From contig NZ_CP020105.1 in the NCBI RefSeq assembly GCF_002067135.1, positions 5,592,001 to 5,656,000 on the forward strand: a DNA stretch of 64,000 nt. The letters are read 5' to 3'. Origin of the DNA: Spirosoma rigui. Lineage in GTDB: Bacteria > Bacteroidota > Bacteroidia > Cytophagales > Spirosomataceae. Both the position numbers and the translations under genes were made by a program. Positions 61,433 to 64,000 of this stretch are shown here, one piece after another; positions within the stretch are counted from its first letter, which is position 1; each line of letters opens with the position of its first letter. Under the pieces are notes generated by a model, which did no database searches, was not told where the DNA came from, and saw only the letters and a list, made by a program, of their open reading frames with translations.

Positions 61433-62989
61433 ATGCGCGTCCTTTTTCTGAGCATTGCTGGTTTCCTTGCCCTGACTGGCCTGTTGGCAGCCTTCCGCCC
61501 CCCCGTACCACTACCGGGTCAAGCCACCGGGAGCAGCCGGTTCGCAACCAGACCCAAAAACATCATTTATATCCTCGCCGACGACCACCGGTACGATTTT
61601 ATGGGGTTCACGGGTAAAGTGGCGGGACTGAAAACTCCCAGTCTCGATCGACTGGCCAGCGAAGGTGCCCACGTACGCAATGCATTTGTCAGCACGGCGC
61701 TCTGCTCACCCAGCCGGGCCAGTATCCTCACCGGCCAGTATGCTCACACCCATAAAGTGGTCGACAATTTCGCCCCGCTCACGCCGGGACTGAAGTTCTT
61801 CCCGCAATACCTGCGGCAGGCGGGGTATAAAACGGCATTCCTGGGCAAATGGCACATGGGCAACACCGATGATGCACCCCAGCCCGGTTTCGACTACTGG
61901 CTTAGTTTCAAAGGCCAGGGTGTCTATTACAACCCTACGTTCAACATCAACGGCAGGCAGGTAGTCCACAGCGACAGCAGCTACACCACCGATCTGCTCA
62001 CCGACTATGCCGTGAAGTGGCTGAATTCGCTCAATAAAGACAAGCCATTCTGCCTGTACCTGTCGCATAAAGCCGTCCATGCTGAGTTCCAGCCCGCCAA
62101 ACGACACCGGGGTATGTACCGGAACATGCCCATCAATTATCCCCAGACGATGTACCTGACAGCCTCCGATACCAGCAAGGTCTGGGGGCCTAAACCGGCG
62201 CTCAGCCCGGAAGTCAAAGCGCCGGCAGTGAACATGGCCGATATGCCCAACTGGGTCAAGCAGCAGCGCTACAGCTGGCATGGCGTGGATTACCTCTACC
62301 ACGGAGCCATTGGCTTCAACGAATTTTACCGGCAATACTGCGCGACGCTGATGGGCGTCGACGAGAGCGTAGGCCGAATACTGGCATGGCTCGACGAGAA
62401 TAACCTGTCTGAAACGACGATGGTCGTTTACATGGGCGATAACGGGTTCAGCTTCGGTGAGCGGGGTTTGATCGACAAACGGCATATGTACGAAGAGTCC
62501 ATGCGGGTGCCGCTGCTCATCCGTTGCCCGGCCGTGATCAAACCCGGTACCAAACTGGAGCAGGTTATCCAGAACGTCGACATTGCCCCTACGTTTCTGG
62601 CCTATGCAGGTCTGCCAAAACCCGCTCAGATGCAGGGAAACTCGTTCTTGCCGTTTCTGAAGGGTGCAACCATCCCCTGGCGCGACCGGGCGTTCTACGA
62701 ATACTACTGGGAAGCCGATTTTCCGCAAACACCCACCATGTTCGGCGTCCGAACGGGCCGCTACAAGTACATTTTCAACCACGGCGTCTGGGATGCCAAC
62801 GAACTCTACGACCTGCAAACCGACCCGCAGGAGGTGAACAACCTGATCCGGAGCGCCGATCATCAGGCCATTGCCCAGGACCTGCGTACGCAGGTATTCG
62901 ACTGGCTCGAATCGACGAACGGCTTGCAGATTCCGCTCCACCCGATTCGACAAAAACGGTTCGATCACCGTTATAAGGGTACGTATTGA
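61433..62989 (+). CDS. Exported sulfatase (type I, formylglycine-dependent)
   Basis: Sulfatase of 518 residues. The ATG at 61433 is chosen because it opens a signal peptide (MRVLFLSIAGFLALTGLLAA); TATCTTTA at 61419-61426 is a near -7 box. The residue converted to formylglycine is C91 in TALCSPSRASILTGQYAHTH. Metal and sulphate ligands lie in IIYILADDHRYDFMGF, AFLGKWHMGN and MGDNGFSFGERGLIDK. It cleaves sulphate esters, probably from a sulphated glycan, but the substrate cannot be read. A formylglycine-generating enzyme gene begins six bases after its stop, so the pair is one transcription unit. Confidence 0.94.
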   Translation: MRVLFLSIAGFLALTGLLAAFRPPVPLPGQATGSSRFATRPKNIIYILADDHRYDFMGFTGKVAGLKTPSLDRLASEGAHVRNAFVSTALCSPSRASILTGQYAHTHKVVDNFAPLTPGLKFFPQYLRQAGYKTAFLGKWHMGNTDDAPQPGFDYWLSFKGQGVYYNPTFNINGRQVVHSDSSYTTDLLTDYAVKWLNSLNKDKPFCLYLSHKAVHAEFQPAKRHRGMYRNMPINYPQTMYLTASDTSKVWGPKPALSPEVKAPAVNMADMPNWVKQQRYSWHGVDYLYHGAIGFNEFYRQYCATLMGVDESVGRILAWLDENNLSETTMVVYMGDNGFSFGERGLIDKRHMYEESMRVPLLIRCPAVIKPGTKLEQVIQNVDIAPTFLAYAGLPKPAQMQGNSFLPFLKGATIPWRDRAFYEYYWEADFPQTPTMFGVRTGRYKYIFNHGVWDANELYDLQTDPQEVNNLIRSADHQAIAQDLRTQVFDWLESTNGLQIPLHPIRQKRFDHRYKGTY

Positions 62990-62995
62990 TTCAGC

Positions 62996-64000
62996 ATGAT
63001 AGGTGGTAAGCACATTCAAAGAGCCCTGATTGGCAGCTTCCTGATGGCTATTGTCTGGGGGTGTCAGTCGGCCACAACCGACAACACAGGCAACCCGGCC
63101 GGTACCCGCCAGCCCCCCACCCGACCGGCCCGTACCGGCCGCACCACCGATATGGTCTGGATTCCGGGTGGCACCTTTCAGATGGGTGCCGACGAGTTTC
63201 CCGATGCCCGTCCGGTACATGCCGTTACGGTGCCGGGTTTCTGGATGGATACCCACGAAGTGACCAATGCCGAGTTCAGCCGATTCGTTGCCGAAACGGG
63301 CTACGTCACCGTAGCGGAGCAGCCGCTCAACCCCGCCGACTACCCCGACGTACCGGCTGAAAAACTTGTGCCCGGCTCGGCGGTGTTTACGCCCCCCACC
63401 CAGTCGGTATCGCTGGCCAATCCGCTCCAATGGTGGCAATACGTCGGCGGAGCCAACTGGCGGCACCCCAAAGGGCCGAACAGCACAATCGAAGGCCATG
63501 AACAGGAGCCGGTTGTCCATGTCTCGTATGCCGATGCGGTGGCCTACGCCACCTGGTCTGGCAAACGCCTGCCCACCGAAGCCGAGTGGGAATATGCGGC
63601 CCAGGGCGGCAAAGGACCCCGTACCTATTATTGGGGGACGGAGCAGAAACCCGGCGGCAAATGGGTGGCCAATATCTTCCAGGGTGACTTCCCCAACCGC
63701 AACACCCACGAAGACGGATTTGCCGAAGCAGCTCCCGTGAAAACATTCCCGGCTAACCCCTACGGGCTGTATGACATGGACGGCAACGTGTGGGAATGGT
63801 GTCAGGACTTCTACCGTCCCGACTACTACCCGAGCGCTCCGTCGACCAACCCGCAAGGTCCAACAGACAGCTACGACCCCGACGAGCCGGGCGCGGTGAA
63901 ACGGGTCCAGCGCGGGGGCTCATTTCTGTGTAGCGACCAGTACTGCACTCGCTACAAAGCCGGCAGCCGGGGCAAAGGCGAAGAAAGCAGCGGTAGTAAT
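62996..64000 (+). CDS. Formylglycine-generating enzyme (SUMF1 family) lipoprotein, partial at window edge
   Basis: The frame is open from the ATG at 62996 to the end of the window (335 codons, C-terminus missing). It begins with a lipoprotein signal (GSFLMAIVWGC, Cys23). The FGE-sulfatase domain starts MVWIPGGTFQMGADEFPDAR and includes GFWMDTHEVTNAEFSRFVAE, KRLPTEAEWEYAAQGG and YGLYDMDGNVWEWCQDFY. The two active-site cysteines are C312 and C317 in RGGSFLCSDQYCTRYK, with the five-residue spacing of human FGE. It should therefore be a true converting enzyme, unlike many SUMF1 relatives without these cysteines, and it activates the upstream sulfatase, apparently from a membrane-anchored position. 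Confidence 0.92.
   Translation, partial: MIGGKHIQRALIGSFLMAIVWGCQSATTDNTGNPAGTRQPPTRPARTGRTTDMVWIPGGTFQMGADEFPDARPVHAVTVPGFWMDTHEVTNAEFSRFVAETGYVTVAEQPLNPADYPDVPAEKLVPGSAVFTPPTQSVSLANPLQWWQYVGGANWRHPKGPNSTIEGHEQEPVVHVSYADAVAYATWSGKRLPTEAEWEYAAQGGKGPRTYYWGTEQKPGGKWVANIFQGDFPNRNTHEDGFAEAAPVKTFPANPYGLYDMDGNVWEWCQDFYRPDYYPSAPSTNPQGPTDSYDPDEPGAVKRVQRGGSFLCSDQYCTRYKAGSRGKGEESSGSN

Noticed and set aside
61706-63856. Open frame of 716 codons opposite the sulfatase and FGE genes
   Set aside because: Long only because of low stop density in GC-rich antisense DNA; it spans two clear plus-strand genes.
1-64000. tRNA, rRNA, CRISPR arrays, transposases, phage genes
   Set aside because: I looked for cloverleaf-like intergenic stretches, regularly spaced repeats and transposase motifs and found none that I could support.

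Overview
The window looks like the chromosome of a GC-rich member of the Bacteroidota, most probably a Spirosoma-like cytophagian. This rests on two SusC/SusD pairs, a one-protein hybrid two-component sensor (HTCS), GH97 and GH32 enzymes, lipoproteins with typical lipoboxes, and promoter boxes of the Bacteroidetes TAnnTTTG type. The genus is inferred; no rRNA or other marker gene is present. I see no tRNA, rRNA, CRISPR array, insertion sequence or prophage.

Layout. 59-2827: haem ABC importer (hmuTUV). 2924-7195: VOC protein, GH97 alpha-glucosidase, UPF0303/HbpS-like haem-degrading protein and pirin. 7310-7925: a decayed mntA-hepT (MNT/HEPN) toxin-antitoxin pair carrying three frame disruptions. 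8214-14674: large BNR-repeat exported protein, small coiled-coil protein, DUF1304 protein, large membrane protein. 14686-29471: polysaccharide utilisation locus 1, a six-gene minus-strand operon (SusC, SusD, an unassigned probable alpha/alpha-toroid enzyme, sodium:solute symporter, GH2, FAD oxidoreductase) facing a divergent LacI regulator, with a 50-bp double-palindrome operator candidate between them. 29472-34401: arsenic operon arsR-arsM-arsN1-arsO-acr3 ending in an overlapping metallophosphoesterase. 34956-39542: methyltransferase, GT39-like glycosyltransferase, SulP transporter. 39644-51505: fructan utilisation locus (HTCS, MFS fructose porter, fructokinase, SusC, SusD, GH32), matching the logic of the Bacteroides thetaiotaomicron fructan locus. 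51795-54080: two Tat-signal proteins (TIM-barrel isomerase-like and Gfo/Idh/MocA). 54152-61196: subtilisin-like lipoprotein, two sensor kinases, EamA transporter. 61433-64000: sulfatase followed by a lipoprotein formylglycine-generating enzyme that runs off the window.

How the genes work together. In the fructan locus, GH32 releases fructose, SusC/D import oligosaccharides, the MFS porter and PfkB kinase take up and phosphorylate fructose, and the HTCS senses sugar in the periplasm. Its probable DNA site is visible: an exact 8-bp direct repeat with a 21-bp period directly upstream of a TAnnTTTG promoter in front of the porter gene. Locus 1 has the same import logic but is probably under LacI control, and its substrate cannot be named from sequence. 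The ars operon has efflux, methylation and N-acetylation functions but no arsenate reductase, which points to arsenite and organoarsenicals. The sulfatase and the FGE form a substrate-activator pair.

The most interesting signals are the HTCS operator, the LacI double palindrome, the unassigned enzyme of locus 1, the ars operon with its phosphoesterase, the membrane-anchored FGE, and long perfect inverted repeats at three convergent gene junctions.
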